Shown: positions 42,364 to 53,813, numbered from the stretch's first letter. The stretch: DNA of 64,000 bases from Sulfurovum sp. (GCA_021166685.1 JAJPEU010000007.1:56212-120211), one strand, 5' to 3'. The notes: generated by a model not told the origin, from the sequence alone. Program-made: numbers and translations.

Positions 42364-44484
42364 TTAAAAGAGTGTTCCGCTATCTTCTGATACCGGAACA
42401 GCCGGTATCATTTTTTTAGGATGCAAAGCATCGTCCTCTTCTTTTTCTTTTATAGGGTCTTCATCAATACGAATAGTTTCAGCCAAACCGGTATCCTCTT
42501 CAATATTCACAACTTGTGACGTTTCATTCTCTTCATCTAAAATCTGCATATACTCGTTGATTGGTTCTTTTTTGGCTGCAGGAAAAGGTGAATCTTTTGT
42601 ATAAAGCTCCATCTTCCCGTTATATTCGCCTCTAAATACCCCCTGAGGTATATCAAATGTGCGTTTGGTTTGAGGATAAAGCGCCAGTAATTTTTGATAA
42701 TAATAAGCAAAAGCCGGTGCAGCGATAGCTCCTCCCGTTGCTTTTTTGCCTATAGGCTTATTGTCATCCCTGCCAAACCAGGAGATTGTCTCAATTGTAG
42801 GAGAATAGCCGCAAAACCATGCATCAATTCCTTCGTTGGTTGTACCGGTTTTGCCTGCGAGTTCTATGCCTTGAACCGCTGCACTTTTTCCTGTTCCGCG
42901 CCTGATAACATCTTGAAGTATATCTGTCATCAAATAGGCTTGTTCCGGCGTTGTGAAACCCTCAATTTCTTTAGGACGTGTTTCGTAAATAACTGCTCCC
43001 TCAATCGAAATAATTTTGCTTACAAGTCTTGGCTCTATCATGTGCCCCTTATTGGCAAAAACCGAAAATATTTGTGCCATTTTCAGCGGACTTAGTCCAA
43101 GATTTCCAAGAGCAATAGACATATCTCTTGGAATATGGGGCACATCAAGAAAAGCCAACCTTTTTCGAATAGTATTGACTCCAATATCTGCTACAAGATT
43201 GATGGTTGCCAGATTTCTTGAATGCACCAATGCTTCTCGCAAAGGAATAAATCCCTTGAAATCTCTTTCATAGTTTTTAGGAGACCAGATCTTCGGTTTA
43301 CCATTATGATAGTATTGAAATGTTCTTGCAAGATCAGTCAAAGGCGTAGCAGGATTGTATCCCATATCCAGTGCAGTTTGATAGATGAATGGTTTAAAAG
43401 CTGAACCCGGCTGTCTTTTAGACTGGGTAATACGATTAAATGAAGATTTAACATAGTCCACACCCCCGATCATTGCCAAAATATCTCCCGTACTGCTCTC
43501 AACGGCAACCAGTCCGCCATTTAACGTAGAGGTTTGGGGGCGCTCATTTAAAAGCTTTAATGCCTTTTGATAAGCATTCATGACGGCTTCTTGTGCGATC
43601 TGTTGCTGCTTCATATCAATTGTCGTATAAATTTGATATCCTCCCGTTCGAATATCGCCCAATTGACCCTTAAAACGTCTTAAAACTTCATCTACAATAT
43701 AAGGGGCAATATTTTGCGTTAAAGACGTTTTATATACATTGGGTGATTCTTTTACTGCCCTTAGATAATCACTCTGCGTGATCCACCCTATGCTTTTCAT
43801 CCGGTAAAGCACATTGTTGGCACGATTGAGTGCCCGCTTATAATGTCTTAAAGGATTATAATAGCTTGGTGCATTGGGGATACCTATGAGTATGGCACAT
43901 TCTTTAAGGGTAAGTTCTTGCAGCTCTTTATGAAAATAGCCGCTTGCTGCCGTTTTTATTCCAAAATAATTATTGCCGTAAGATATTTCATTGAGATAGC
44001 GCTCAATAATTTCCTCCTTACTGAGTTCATTTTCAATTTTTAAAGCTAAAATCGCTTCTCTAATTTTACGCGCAAGCTTTTTTTCATTGCTAAGAATTTT
44101 ATTTTTAATCAGCTGCTGAGTAATAGTGCTGCCGCCTTCAACAAATTTTCCCGCTTTGATATCTTTAATTATAGCTCTTAAAATAGCATCCGGATTTACT
44201 CCGCTGTGCTCAAAAAATTGAGTATCCTCCATTGCCACAAGCCCCTCAACAAGCATTCCGGGAATCTCATCATAGCGGGCATAAAGACGGTGCTGCTCCT
44301 TAAAAACATAGGCTAATTTGTTGCCGTGCCTATCCAATACTACGCTTGATGTCTCAGGCTTATAATTTATAAGTTTATCTGCATCCAGCGATATCTCTTC
44401 ATATGCATAGATAAATGCTGCAATTAAAGCGACGCCAAATAGCATTGTCAATATAATAGAACCTTTGACTAAACGACTAAACAC
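42364..44484 (-). CDS. pbp1A: Bifunctional penicillin-binding protein 1A
   Basis: 706 residues. Class A PBPs polymerise and cross-link peptidoglycan in the periplasm. One membrane segment spans about 9-28. The GT51 domain has EDTQFFEHSG (86-95) and GGSTITQQL (117-125). The transpeptidase has SAFK (nucleophile Ser361), SRN (422-424) and KTGT (545-548). An acidic tail of about 70 residues follows. The start is well placed near residue 1 of the membrane anchor. TATAAT at 44507-44512 on the minus strand, overlapping the bioF stop, may be its own promoter. H. pylori has pbp1A beside a bioF-like gene too. Confidence 0.94.
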   Translation of the reverse strand: MFSRLVKGSIILTMLFGVALIAAFIYAYEEISLDADKLINYKPETSSVVLDRHGNKLAYVFKEQHRLYARYDEIPGMLVEGLVAMEDTQFFEHSGVNPDAILRAIIKDIKAGKFVEGGSTITQQLIKNKILSNEKKLARKIREAILALKIENELSKEEIIERYLNEISYGNNYFGIKTAASGYFHKELQELTLKECAILIGIPNAPSYYNPLRHYKRALNRANNVLYRMKSIGWITQSDYLRAVKESPNVYKTSLTQNIAPYIVDEVLRRFKGQLGDIRTGGYQIYTTIDMKQQQIAQEAVMNAYQKALKLLNERPQTSTLNGGLVAVESSTGDILAMIGGVDYVKSSFNRITQSKRQPGSAFKPFIYQTALDMGYNPATPLTDLARTFQYYHNGKPKIWSPKNYERDFKGFIPLREALVHSRNLATINLVADIGVNTIRKRLAFLDVPHIPRDMSIALGNLGLSPLKMAQIFSVFANKGHMIEPRLVSKIISIEGAVIYETRPKEIEGFTTPEQAYLMTDILQDVIRRGTGKSAAVQGIELAGKTGTTNEGIDAWFCGYSPTIETISWFGRDDNKPIGKKATGGAIAAPAFAYYYQKLLALYPQTKRTFDIPQGVFRGEYNGKMELYTKDSPFPAAKKEPINEYMQILDEENETSQVVNIEEDTGLAETIRIDEDPIKEKEEDDALHPKKMIPAVPVSEDSGTLF

Positions 44485-44507
44485 CCTACCCCTTTATTTT
44501 GTTTTAA

Positions 44508-45599
44508 TTATATCGTGTTCTTGTTAATGAGTTGCAATACTTGTTTTAACTTTTTTTCAGATACGCCCAAACGAGGAATTATCCTTAAAATAGGGGTGTC
44601 CACTGTTGGTTGCCTTATTGCCCCCACGAGAAAACCTTTTCGTATCAACGCTTTTTGCATCTGCATTGCTTTTTGATTACTTTTCATTTCAATTGGTAAA
44701 ATCAAACTTTCGCTTTTGATGCCTAAAATCTCCTCAATGATTTTATATCGCTTGTCTATTTTGCTACGATATCGTTTTGCTTTTTTTTGAATAGTGTTTG
44801 CATTTACAAGCGCTAATGCGGTATCGATAACTGATGGGGCTGTAGAGTATATAATAGGCTTAGCCCTATTTTCCAAAAAAGCGACAATTTCTCTGGAAGC
44901 CAAAATATAAGCGCCATAACTTCCGTATGCTTTTCCCAAAGTCCCCATTTTGATATAGTTTGGTTTAATTTCTCTGCCATAGTGTTCGAAGATACCCAAA
45001 AGCTTATTTCCCAACACGCCGGAACTGTGCGCTTCATCTACTATCAATACGGCATCATGCTCATCTGCCGTATCAAATATCTCACGGGCGCACAATGCGC
45101 CACTCATCGAATAAATACCCTCTACGGCTATAATGTTTCTTTTACCGCCATACTGTTGTAATTTATATCGCAAATCCGATGCATCATTGTGCCTAAAAAA
45201 GATTGCGCGATCTCCCAAAAGCCGTGTGGCCATCATACCGCTTGCGTGGTACTCCTCATCCATAAACAGTCTGTCATTTTTACGCACCAAAGATTCAACC
45301 AATGACAGATTGGCCAAAAACCCAGATCCTACTGCAATGCCGGACTCAAACCCATTCAATACACAAAGTGTTTCTTCAAACTCTTTGTGTATTGCATGAT
45401 AACCATTGACCAGCATACTTGCTTTGGGGGAAAAAGTATTGTACCGTTCAAGTAATCCAAAAGCTTTTTTAAGCTGCTTCTTTTTGTTGGACAATCCCAA
45501 ATAATCATTGCTCGCCAAATCAATCAGTTCTTCACCAAAAAGCATGCGCTTTCTGAAACGATCCGCCTTTTGAAGCGCACGAAGTTCATTTTCATACAT
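44508..45599 (-). CDS. bioF: Alpha-oxoamine synthase, probable 8-amino-7-oxononanoate synthase
   Basis: 363 residues, PLP fold type I. DLASNDYLGLS (about 27-37) is the substrate loop, VDEAHSSGVLG holds the cofactor Asp and His, and MGTLGKAYGSYGAY contains the PLP lysine. BioF joins pimeloyl-CoA or -ACP and alanine in biotin synthesis. The close relatives Kbl (glycine C-acetyltransferase) and serine palmitoyltransferase cannot be excluded. No other bio genes are here. It overlaps maf by 8 bases. Confidence 0.82.
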   Translation of the reverse strand: MYENELRALQKADRFRKRMLFGEELIDLASNDYLGLSNKKKQLKKAFGLLERYNTFSPKASMLVNGYHAIHKEFEETLCVLNGFESGIAVGSGFLANLSLVESLVRKNDRLFMDEEYHASGMMATRLLGDRAIFFRHNDASDLRYKLQQYGGKRNIIAVEGIYSMSGALCAREIFDTADEHDAVLIVDEAHSSGVLGNKLLGIFEHYGREIKPNYIKMGTLGKAYGSYGAYILASREIVAFLENRAKPIIYSTAPSVIDTALALVNANTIQKKAKRYRSKIDKRYKIIEEILGIKSESLILPIEMKSNQKAMQMQKALIRKGFLVGAIRQPTVDTPILRIIPRLGVSEKKLKQVLQLINKNTI

Positions 45600-46185
45600 G
45601 ATGTCTGCCTATCCACGGCAGCAATTTCTCGACCTGCAATCCCATTGCCGTACTCTCAAGTCCCTCTACGCTTTTAATATATTTTTTACAAAAACCTTCT
45701 ACCATGCATCCGCCCGCCTTGCCCTGCCAAAGTCCGCTTCGCAGATACGCTTCCATGTCTATACTGTCAAAAGAATCAAAGTGATACTGTGTTGCCGATA
45801 TGTCCGAAAAAAGAAGTTTTTTAGATTTAAAATGGAGTGAAGAGATGATAAAGATCACTGAACCGCTTTGTATTTCAAGGATACGCCTGGCATCTTCAAT
45901 ATTTCTGGGCTTTCTCAAAATAGCACCGTCAGTTGCCGTGATCACCGTATCGGCACAAAGCAAAGGAATTTCCAATCCAAACTCTTTTATGGCTGCTTCC
46001 AATTTGCCCTTACTTGCCATATAGACAAAATCTTTAGCATTTGCGGCAACAATCTGCTCTTCGTCATAAGAAAATGTGTTTTGTATAAAATCGATTCCAA
46101 ATTGCTCAAGCAGCAATGCCCTTGTCGGCGAAGAAGAACAAAGGCAAATTTTCTTGCTACTGCTTTCTGAGCGCCGAATGCTCAT
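45592..46185 (-). CDS. maf: Maf-like nucleotide pyrophosphatase
   Basis: 197 residues. Maf enzymes remove pyrophosphate from modified or canonical nucleotides and affect septum formation in some species. SSSPTRALLLEQFGIDF is the phosphate-binding start (SSSPTR), CADTVITATDGAILRKP (key ADTVI, KP) carries the catalytic Asp, and GKAGGCMVEG and ESTAMGLQVE are conserved later on. It lies two bases after the CopD-like gene and overlaps bioF. Confidence 0.9.
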   Translation of the reverse strand: MSIRRSESSSKKICLCSSSPTRALLLEQFGIDFIQNTFSYDEEQIVAANAKDFVYMASKGKLEAAIKEFGLEIPLLCADTVITATDGAILRKPRNIEDARRILEIQSGSVIFIISSLHFKSKKLLFSDISATQYHFDSFDSIDMEAYLRSGLWQGKAGGCMVEGFCKKYIKSVEGLESTAMGLQVEKLLPWIGRHHV

Positions 46186-46187
46186 TG

Positions 46188-46721
46188 TTAGAATCCCCTA
46201 AGAGCAACACCAAGCCATAGCGCAACCACACCTAGAACAATGTTGGCCGGCAAGAGAAATTTGGGTATCAATTCCAAATTTGTTTTGACTTGGGAAAAAT
46301 TATGTTCATGAAATAGCTTTTGCGCTTTTCTTCGCTTAAGATACATCCATGTAAAGTTTATTGTCATAATAAACCAAATGGCCTCTTTGGCATGAACCAT
46401 ATTATAAATATGCAGTGCTGTCTCGGAAATCACCTGTCCATTCTGGTCGATGGTTGCATTTCTAAACCCTAAACCAACCGCCATCAAAATTGCAGTGATA
46501 AGCATCAACACAATAAAAGGCATTACGATATTAAAAAAATTACCCGTAATTGCCAAGATGCGGCCCAATTTTACCCTAGGATCTTCTATCAGCTGCAAGT
46601 TCGGATGAACTGCTAAACGGATGGCTATCATGCCTCCTATCCAGATAATTGCAGAAAAAATATGTAAAAATACGATTTCACGGGCATAGGTGCCAAAAAA
46701 CTCCACCATTGCTGATTTCAT
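46188..46721 (-). CDS. CopD-like integral membrane protein
   Basis: 177 residues from the ATG at 46721, with GGCGGGA eight bases upstream. A longer frame to 46742 lacks a signal. Four hydrophobic segments are visible: IVFLHIFSAIIWIGGMIAI (about 16-34), FNIVMPFIVLMLITAILMAV (62-81), AIWFIMTINFTWMYL (113-127) and LLPANIVLGVVALWLGVAL (156-174). HxFSAxxWxGG fits the CopD/haem-binding membrane families; His and Trp near the start of helix 1 are typical. The function is not established. Confidence 0.65.
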   Translation of the reverse strand: MKSAMVEFFGTYAREIVFLHIFSAIIWIGGMIAIRLAVHPNLQLIEDPRVKLGRILAITGNFFNIVMPFIVLMLITAILMAVGLGFRNATIDQNGQVISETALHIYNMVHAKEAIWFIMTINFTWMYLKRRKAQKLFHEHNFSQVKTNLELIPKFLLPANIVLGVVALWLGVALRGF

Positions 46722-46725
46722 TTTT

Positions 46726-49284
46726 TTAGTTCCCGCCTTCAAGCATTTGGCTTAAATAAACTTTAGATTCTTCGATTGCCAAAGCGATTTTGCTTGGATC
46801 TTTTCCGCCCGCTTGAGCAAAATCAGGCCGGCCTCCGCCTCCGCCTCCTACAAGAGGAGCGATCGTTTTGATCCAGTCTCCCGCTTTAATAGGTGCATTT
46901 TTCGATCCCGCAGCAAGCATCACTTTGTCTTCTTTTTTCATAAAAAGCATCACAGCAACATTCTCATATCTGTTTTTAACCTCATCGATCATTGCTTTGA
47001 TATCTCCGCTTTCAACCTCTTCCACTATGACGTTAACGTCATTTATTCTAACCGCTTTAAGTTCTTTTTGGGTGCCGCTCGCCGCCGAGGCAAGTTCGCT
47101 CTTGAGAGATTTGATTTGTTCTTTGAGTTTAGTGATACCCATTATCGCATTTTGGTTTTTAACCTCTTCTTTAATCTGACTGAGTTCGTTTCTAATTTCT
47201 CCTACTGCTTTAATTGCTTCAGCCCCGCAAACAGCTTCTATACGACGCACTCCGGCACTCACTCCGCTTTCTTTGATAATCATAAAAAGCCCGATCTGGG
47301 AAGCATGGTGCACATGGGTTCCGCCGCAAAGTTCAACAGAAGCACCCGCCATACTTACTACACGCACTTCATCGCCATACTTCTCACCAAAAAGTGCCAT
47401 AGCTCCCGTTTTTTTGGCTTCTTCGATTGACATTATTTGAGTTTGTGTAGAAATGTCTCTGTCTATCTTATCGTTCACCCAAGCTTCAACTGCCTTGATT
47501 TCTTCGGTACTCATCGCTTTAGGATGAGAAAAGTCAAAACGAAGCCTATTTGCTTCCACCAAAGAACCTGCCTGGGAAATATGATCCCCCAAAAGTTCAC
47601 GCAAAGCAGCATGAAGCAAATGTGTAGCCGAATGATGCTTGGCTATCTGCGCACGAGTACTGTCCACTACCGCTTTTATTTCCTCGCCGACACTCAGTTT
47701 TCCTTTGAATTCAGAAAGGTTCATATCCAAAAACTTTTTTGTATCAAGCACCTTGGCCTTGCCGACTATCTCTCCAATATCTCCCGCCTGTCCGCCGGAC
47801 TGCGCATAAAAAGGTGTTCGCTCAAGCAAAACCCACCCTTGGCCTTCGACACTCTCAGTACGCTGAAAGTTTTCATCCAAAAGCGCCAATACTTTTGTTT
47901 TTTCTTGTGTTTTTTCATAGCCTACAAACTCATTGATCCCGAAAGCTTCTTTAAGTTCTTTGAAATCGCCTATAGCAGCTGCATCTCCCGATCCTTTCCA
48001 GGCAGCTTTGGATTGTGCCTTTTGCGCCTCCATCTTTGCATGAAACGTTTCCATATCTAGGGTGATATTTTTTTCTCGCAGCATATCCTCTGTCAAATCA
48101 AGAGGGAAACCGAACGTATCATAGAGCCTAAATGCCACTTCGCCGTTAAAAATATCGGCGGTTGTTTCAAGCTCCTTGTTAAATAGCGCAATTCCTGCTT
48201 CAATCGTATCAAAAAACCGCTCTTCTTCAAGTCTCATCGATGTTTTGATCGCTTCGGCTTTCGTTTTTAGATAGGCATAATGCCCGCCCATCACCTCAAC
48301 CAGTGCATCTACAAGTTCACACATAAACGGTTCTCGCAGCCCGAGCAAATAGCCGTGCCGAATCGCTCTGCGCATTATGCGGCGCAATACATAACCCCGC
48401 CCTTCCTTGTCAAAATTGACTCCTTGTGCAAGCAAAAAAGCCGTAGAGCGCAAATGGTCCGCTATGACACGGTAGCTTGCAGAATTTGGCGCATCATAAT
48501 CATAAGAAGCTCCGACACGTTTTCCTATGGCATCAAGCAAAGGCATAAAGAGCGATGAGTGGTAGTTGTTGCGCTTTCCTTCTTTGATCGCAACTACTCT
48601 TTCCAGCCCCATACCTGTATCAATACTTGGTTTTGGAAGAGGATGCAGTGTACCCTCTTCGTCTCTTTCGTACTGCATAAACACGAGGTTCCAGATCTCC
48701 AAGAAGCGATCGCCGTCTCCGCCCATCACATCTTCTTCGGAATGAAAATACTCTTCGCCCTGGTCGTAAAAAATTTCACTGCACGGACCGCATGGGCCGG
48801 TATCTCCCATTTGCCAAAAGTTGTCTTTATCTCCAAAGCGCATGATACGCTCTTCTTTGACATAATTCTTCCAGATATCAAAGGCTTCATCATCGCTCTC
48901 ATGGACGGTTACCCAGATTTTCTCTACCGGAAGAGCCAGATATTTTTCGCCCGTTACAAATTCCCATGCATAGGCGATCGCTTCTTTTTTAAAGTAGTCT
49001 CCGAAAGAAAAGTTTCCCAGCATTTCAAAAAAAGTATGATGTCTTGCAGTATAACCCACATTGTCAAGATCGTTATGTTTCCCGCCCGCTCTGATGCATG
49101 TTTGAGAAGAGGTGGCTCTTGGAACAGTTGGGATAGGCGCATTCCCTGTAAAAATCTCCTTAAACTGCACCATTCCCGCATTGGTAAAAAGCAATGTCGC
49201 ATCATCGGGCACCAGCGGAGAGCTTTCCACCAATTGATGATCTTTGCTTTGAAAAAAGTCTAAATATGCTTTTCTAATATCCAT
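46726..49284 (-). CDS. alaS: Alanine--tRNA ligase
   Basis: 852 residues (E. coli 876). The class II aminoacylation domain has [32 protein letters not shown] (key [11 protein letters not shown]) and [18 protein letters not shown] (key [13 protein letters not shown]). The editing domain carries [13 protein letters not shown] and ELCGGTHV zinc ligands. The C-Ala domain (about 700-852) ends in [24 protein letters not shown] precedes the ATG. TTTCGATAAAAT upstream may hold the promoter. The next gene begins 5 bases after its stop. Confidence 0.96.
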   Translation of the reverse strand: MDIRKAYLDFFQSKDHQLVESSPLVPDDATLLFTNAGMVQFKEIFTGNAPIPTVPRATSSQTCIRAGGKHNDLDNVGYTARHHTFFEMLGNFSFGDYFKKEAIAYAWEFVTGEKYLALPVEKIWVTVHESDDEAFDIWKNYVKEERIMRFGDKDNFWQMGDTGPCGPCSEIFYDQGEEYFHSEEDVMGGDGDRFLEIWNLVFMQYERDEEGTLHPLPKPSIDTGMGLERVVAIKEGKRNNYHSSLFMPLLDAIGKRVGASYDYDAPNSASYRVIADHLRSTAFLLAQGVNFDKEGRGYVLRRIMRRAIRHGYLLGLREPFMCELVDALVEVMGGHYAYLKTKAEAIKTSMRLEEERFFDTIEAGIALFNKELETTADIFNGEVAFRLYDTFGFPLDLTEDMLREKNITLDMETFHAKMEAQKAQSKAAWKGSGDAAAIGDFKELKEAFGINEFVGYEKTQEKTKVLALLDENFQRTESVEGQGWVLLERTPFYAQSGGQAGDIGEIVGKAKVLDTKKFLDMNLSEFKGKLSVGEEIKAVVDSTRAQIAKHHSATHLLHAALRELLGDHISQAGSLVEANRLRFDFSHPKAMSTEEIKAVEAWVNDKIDRDISTQTQIMSIEEAKKTGAMALFGEKYGDEVRVVSMAGASVELCGGTHVHHASQIGLFMIIKESGVSAGVRRIEAVCGAEAIKAVGEIRNELSQIKEEVKNQNAIMGITKLKEQIKSLKSELASAASGTQKELKAVRINDVNVIVEEVESGDIKAMIDEVKNRYENVAVMLFMKKEDKVMLAAGSKNAPIKAGDWIKTIAPLVGGGGGGRPDFAQAGGKDPSKIALAIEESKVYLSQMLEGGN

Positions 49285-49445
49285 TGAAAACTATCCTCTT
49301 TTAAATTGGGGATATTTTATCGAAAATGTGGTTATTTGACGATAAAGAAAACTTTCAAATCGCTTTAGCTCGCAAAAGCAGGAATCTATCAGTCAAAAAA
49401 GAAGCAAAAAAATATAACAAATTAAAACCATTTGAAAAAAATAAA

Positions 49446-50453
49446 TTAAAACGCAGAAAGAAGTTCTGCTATCTTTTTGCTGCCATTTTTTTGAATCATT
49501 TGCATCAAGCCTCTGCTTTTCACTTCCATGTCTTCATCCAGTAATGCCAAGACACTGATTACATCAATTTGATTTTCACGCATCACCCATGCCAACTTTT
49601 TTTCGACTAAAAATTGCGCATTGTAGTACTGATGATCACTGGCAGCATACGGGTAAGGGATAAAAAGCGCAGGTAATGCTGTAGCCGAAAGCTCCCATAA
49701 CGTAGAAGCGCCTGCTCTTGCAATAGCCAAATCCGCCTCCGTCATGTATTCTGCCAGCTGCGTTGTAAATCCGAAGACTTCCGCTTCGATCCCCAATGAC
49801 TTATATGCCTCCTGAACATCCTTTCTGTGTTTTTCACCGGCTTGATGAATAATCTTTATTCCTTTTTTGTGTAATTGAGGGGCCATCCGGAGCGCTAAAG
49901 CGTTGATTGCTTTTGCACCTTGTGATCCCCCCAGAAAGATGATTGTTTTAACGTGTTTTCTTATACGTGCATTTTCAAAAAATATTTCTTTTACGGGATA
50001 AGCCTTAACGGGACTCTCTTTAAGATAAGAGGAAATAAACGAAGCAGCATAAGGTTTAAGCAGCTTATTTAGAGATCCAAGTGCCGCATTTTGCTCATGG
50101 ATCACCAAAGGAATACCCAGAATTTTAGCTGCAAAAGCTGTGGGTGCCGAAGAGAATCCTCCTACAGAAAAAACTACTCTCACATTATGTTTTTTCAATA
50201 AACCCACTGCTGTTTTGGTTGCCTTAAACATCATCCAAAGCGATTTTACTTTTCCAAACATGCCCTGATTGACTACTCCCTGAGTAGACAAAAAATATTT
50301 TGCTCCAAACTCCTCATCTGCTTCAAACCACTGCTTATCTTGTCCTTTAGTCGAACCTATGTAGATAAGCTTTTCCTTTTTTAGCTGTTCTTTGACTGCC
50401 TTAATAATAGCAAGATGCCCGCCTGTTCCGCCCCCCGTCATCGCTATGCTCAT
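49446..50453 (-). CDS. murG: UDP-N-acetylglucosamine--lipid I transferase MurG
   Basis: 335 residues. MurG adds GlcNAc to lipid I to make lipid II on the inner face of the membrane. It has the GT-B fold: MTGGGTGGHL (5-14) is the first glycine loop. VFSVGGFSSAPTAFAA, HEQNAALG and FLGGSQGAKAIN follow, and IARAGASTLWELSA is the UDP-GlcNAc loop. It lies 24 bases after ftsW. ftsW, ftsI, murC and pbp1A in the same window give a spread-out division and cell-wall set. Confidence 0.95.
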   Translation of the reverse strand: MSIAMTGGGTGGHLAIIKAVKEQLKKEKLIYIGSTKGQDKQWFEADEEFGAKYFLSTQGVVNQGMFGKVKSLWMMFKATKTAVGLLKKHNVRVVFSVGGFSSAPTAFAAKILGIPLVIHEQNAALGSLNKLLKPYAASFISSYLKESPVKAYPVKEIFFENARIRKHVKTIIFLGGSQGAKAINALALRMAPQLHKKGIKIIHQAGEKHRKDVQEAYKSLGIEAEVFGFTTQLAEYMTEADLAIARAGASTLWELSATALPALFIPYPYAASDHQYYNAQFLVEKKLAWVMRENQIDVISVLALLDEDMEVKSRGLMQMIQKNGSKKIAELLSAF

Positions 50454-50477
50454 TGCTTCCCCTTTAATGACTTCATG

Positions 50478-51659
50478 TTATAACATGTCGCCATTTTCTT
50501 TCCTGGATACTTTTTTGGAGATCATTAAAATCATTCCTATAGCAATACAGGAAGCCAATATATGAGAACCCCCATAGCTTAAAAAAGGTACAGCTATTCC
50601 TTTGATAGGCGTAATTCCGGAAATACCATAACTGTTTAATATAAAAGCAAACGCCATAAGCAATCCCACCCCTATAGAAAAAAGATAATAGACGGGGTTT
50701 TGCACCTTTGAGGCAATCTTAAAGATACGATAGACAATAAATAATAGTGTCAATGCCACCAAAGAAACGCCCAAAAAACCAAACTCTTCCGTAATGCCCG
50801 CCAAGATAAAGTCTGTATGCACTTCACTGAGATACCCCAGTTTAAATTGCCCATTTCCAAGACCCTGTCCCCAAAAACCGCCATTATGTATGGCATTGAG
50901 CGAATTTGAAATCTGATAAGGCTCCTTACCTACTTCAACACGAAGGCTTTGCATCGATTCAAAAGGAAAAATCGAAAGCACACTGTCCTGCACTGTTCCC
51001 CACCAGCTTTTAATTCTCTCCATTCGGTGAGGTGCAATAAAAATCAAGGCTACAAGGGCTGCAAATGCGCCTCCCACTAAAGTAAAAAAGAATTTCAAAC
51101 TGCTTCCGGCAAACAAAAAAAGCACCAAAAGTGTCGCTCCCAACACTACGACCTGACCTAAATCTTTTTGCAAAATAGCGATCAGCAGCACAGCAACCAA
51201 AAATACACCCAAATAGGGCGAAAAGGTTTTAATTTCCTCTAAAAAATTCATCTCATTTTTATCTAATAATTTTCGAGAAAAACTCCATGCCAAAAAAAAG
51301 ACAAACCCTACTTTAAAAAACTCAACAGGTGCGATAGACATAGGCCCGATATGTATCCAACGTTTGGCTCCTCCTACAGCATTTACCAATGAATGCGGCA
51401 AAAACTGCATAGCAATCATCAAAAGGAAGAAAAAAACAAAAACGAACAATCCTGTAGGAACAAACCACTTATCCGGATCCAGCTTGCTTAAAATTACCAT
51501 AAGAATAAATCCTAAAAAAACTGCAATGCCCTGTCGTATAAAAAAATGAAAATCACCATAATCAAAATAGAGTACCGTATATACAGAAAGAGAATAGCTC
51601 GCGACCAAAGAGAAAGTCAACAGAGCCATTACCGCAGCCAAAAGGGGTTTGTCTATCAT
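50478..51659 (-). CDS. ftsW: SEDS-family septal glycosyltransferase FtsW
   Basis: 393 residues with about nine to ten membrane segments. FtsW polymerises lipid II at the septum together with FtsI. Conserved loops seen are KVGFVFFLAWS, LQKDLGQVVVLGA (Asp in QKDLGQ), NGGFWGQGLGNGQFKLGYLSEVHTDFILAGITEE (key GQGLGNGQFKLGYLSE-HTDFI) and VPFLSYGGSHILA. The start faces ftsI across an 87-base gap. murG follows on the same strand. RodA is the other SEDS type; neighbours ftsI and murG favour FtsW. Confidence 0.92.
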   Translation of the reverse strand: MIDKPLLAAVMALLTFSLVASYSLSVYTVLYFDYGDFHFFIRQGIAVFLGFILMVILSKLDPDKWFVPTGLFVFVFFFLLMIAMQFLPHSLVNAVGGAKRWIHIGPMSIAPVEFFKVGFVFFLAWSFSRKLLDKNEMNFLEEIKTFSPYLGVFLVAVLLIAILQKDLGQVVVLGATLLVLFLFAGSSLKFFFTLVGGAFAALVALIFIAPHRMERIKSWWGTVQDSVLSIFPFESMQSLRVEVGKEPYQISNSLNAIHNGGFWGQGLGNGQFKLGYLSEVHTDFILAGITEEFGFLGVSLVALTLLFIVYRIFKIASKVQNPVYYLFSIGVGLLMAFAFILNSYGISGITPIKGIAVPFLSYGGSHILASCIAIGMILMISKKVSRKENGDML

Positions 51660-51746
51660 ATAAAATCACTTTGTCTCAAGATTAAAAGCTATTTTATCCA
51701 ATTTATAGATAGATTTTAATAAAATTACACACCAAGTGGAGCATAG

Positions 51747-53813
51747 ATGTATAAAGAAATTAATAACAAAGCGATCAAACAAAGAAGTTTAAAGATCTTG
51801 CTTCTCTTTTTATTGTTGGCAATCGCTATCATTGTTTTTTTATTTTCCATTCTCACAACCATTACCGCCCAAAGACGCATTCCCAGTCACGATACTGTTC
51901 TTCATGACAGGTCATTGCGCGGAGCTATCATTTCTGCTGACGGCTTTACACTCGGCAGTTCCCAAAAAATCTATCAGGCGGTCATTCGCGGCGCAAGCAT
52001 TAACCCTCACAAGAAAGCTCTTTTTATCAAACTTTTCAGCATCTATAGCGGCATTCCCGAAAAAGAGATAGAGGATAAATTCAAAGACGGCAAAGGCAAC
52101 GAGAAAAAAGGAAACATAGTTATCTCTAAAACTATCAATGCCAAATCTGCAATGCAGCTTAAATCTCTTGCTTACAAACTTCGACAAATGGGTGTCTTTC
52201 GTTCAATTAAAAATGCAAACGGAATTCAAGTTCTTTATGGACTTGATATTATTGAAATTGGGGAGCAAAGATATTTTCCTCTGGGAGAAATCCTAAGTCC
52301 CATTCTTGGCTATGTGGGCGAAAAAAATGAAAACAGGTATGCCAGGCCTGAAGGGAAAAAAGGGCTTGAAAGACAATATGAAAAACACATTACCTCTAAA
52401 AAAAATGGATATTTTAAAGGCAAAAGAGATGTGTTGGGTGCGGTCATACATGATAAGAATAGTATGAAAATACACCGGGTTGACGGCTTGGATCTGCATC
52501 TGAATATTCCTTTAGCCCTACAAAGAAGAGTCGAACTTATGCTTGATCAAATGAAAGAAGAGATCGATGCGGATGAAATTATTGTAGCTGCGATGGAAAG
52601 CAAAACAGGCAAAGTAGTCAGTCTGGCCAGCACAGAACGCTTCAACCCTTCAGGTATCACACAAAAAGATATCCCTGCGCTCAATCCAAAATTTAGTGAA
52701 TATCCTTATGAAGCCGGTTCCGTTCTCAAACCCATCTCTTTGGCCATTGCCCTCAATCATAATCTTGTTACACCCGATACCGTATTCAATACTTACAACG
52801 GAAAGTTTCAAATCGGAAAGAGGCGCTGGATTACCGATGATGAAAAATTTGACTCACTCACCGTTAGGGATATCATTGTTCACTCGTCCAATATAGGTAT
52901 CTCGCAAATTAGTTGGAAACTAACCGGTAAAGAATTTAGAGACGGCTTGCTCGGTTTTGGTTTGGCAAGACCCTCAGGCATCGATCTTTCTCGTGATTTG
53001 CCTGGACAAATAAAACCTCTGTCTTTACTGGATCATCCTATGCATAGAGCAAACAGTTCTTACGGGTACGGGATGATGGTGACATTTATGCAGCTTTTCA
53101 AAGCATACAGTGCATTTAACAATGACGGCATTGCTGTTACCCCTCGCATTGTTAATTACCTTGAGGATGCCAAAGGTAACCACTACAATCCTCCAAAACC
53201 TAGAGTGGAAAATCTGCAAGCTGCCACTCCCAAAACGGCTGCGCAGATTCATGATATTTTGGTTGAAGTGGTCAACAGGGGAACCGGCGTCAAAGCGCAA
53301 TATCCCGGACTAGAGATCGGGGGGAAAACCGGAACAGCGCATATTGCCAAAAACGGGCGATACGTGCGGGAATACCACAGCAGCTTTTACGGGTTCGCCA
53401 ATGATGCAAAAGGGAATAAATACACTATCGGCGTTCTAGTCATACGTGCCAAAAAATATCTTAAATATTTTGCTTCCCTTTCCGCAGTTCCCACCTTTAA
53501 AAATATGGTAGGCATTTTAGTGGATCAAGAATATCTTAAACCCGAAATACAAGAGGTAATTGACAAAGAAAATTTACCTTCAGGCACAAAGCCGGCACCT
53601 TCTTTGGTAAAAACCAAACAAAAAGTGCCCTCGGTACAAAAAACAACTATCAAGGCCGGCTTGCCTGCTCCGCAGAAAAAAACGGTAAAAGAGCTTTTTA
53701 GTATCGAAAAAAAAACCAAGCCTGTCAAACAACCCCAACCTATCAAAACCAATACACAGCCAAAACCGGCCAAAAACAAATCAACCCATGAGCTTTTTCA
53801 TGACCTGTTCTAA
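51747..53813 (+). CDS. ftsI: Septal transpeptidase FtsI (PBP3)
   Basis: 688 residues. FtsI cross-links septal peptidoglycan. A cytoplasmic start leads to one membrane segment ([19 protein letters not shown], about 17-35). RGAIISADG marks the dimerisation domain. Transpeptidase motifs are SVLK (Ser325), SSN (380-382) and KTGT (527-530). About 100 residues at the end are rich in Lys, Pro and Gln (from residue 590), longer than usual. TGGAG precedes the ATG. It diverges from ftsW and its stop overlaps the panC stop by 4 bases. MrdA/PBP2 is less likely given ftsW. Confidence 0.9.
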   Translation: MYKEINNKAIKQRSLKILLLFLLLAIAIIVFLFSILTTITAQRRIPSHDTVLHDRSLRGAIISADGFTLGSSQKIYQAVIRGASINPHKKALFIKLFSIYSGIPEKEIEDKFKDGKGNEKKGNIVISKTINAKSAMQLKSLAYKLRQMGVFRSIKNANGIQVLYGLDIIEIGEQRYFPLGEILSPILGYVGEKNENRYARPEGKKGLERQYEKHITSKKNGYFKGKRDVLGAVIHDKNSMKIHRVDGLDLHLNIPLALQRRVELMLDQMKEEIDADEIIVAAMESKTGKVVSLASTERFNPSGITQKDIPALNPKFSEYPYEAGSVLKPISLAIALNHNLVTPDTVFNTYNGKFQIGKRRWITDDEKFDSLTVRDIIVHSSNIGISQISWKLTGKEFRDGLLGFGLARPSGIDLSRDLPGQIKPLSLLDHPMHRANSSYGYGMMVTFMQLFKAYSAFNNDGIAVTPRIVNYLEDAKGNHYNPPKPRVENLQAATPKTAAQIHDILVEVVNRGTGVKAQYPGLEIGGKTGTAHIAKNGRYVREYHSSFYGFANDAKGNKYTIGVLVIRAKKYLKYFASLSAVPTFKNMVGILVDQEYLKPEIQEVIDKENLPSGTKPAPSLVKTKQKVPSVQKTTIKAGLPAPQKKTVKELFSIEKKTKPVKQPQPIKTNTQPKPAKNKSTHELFHDLF

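Noticed and set aside
46813..48060. Two plus-strand frames of more than 200 codons
   Set aside because: Antisense to alaS, whose editing and C-terminal domains are intact here. Composition is like a shadow frame.
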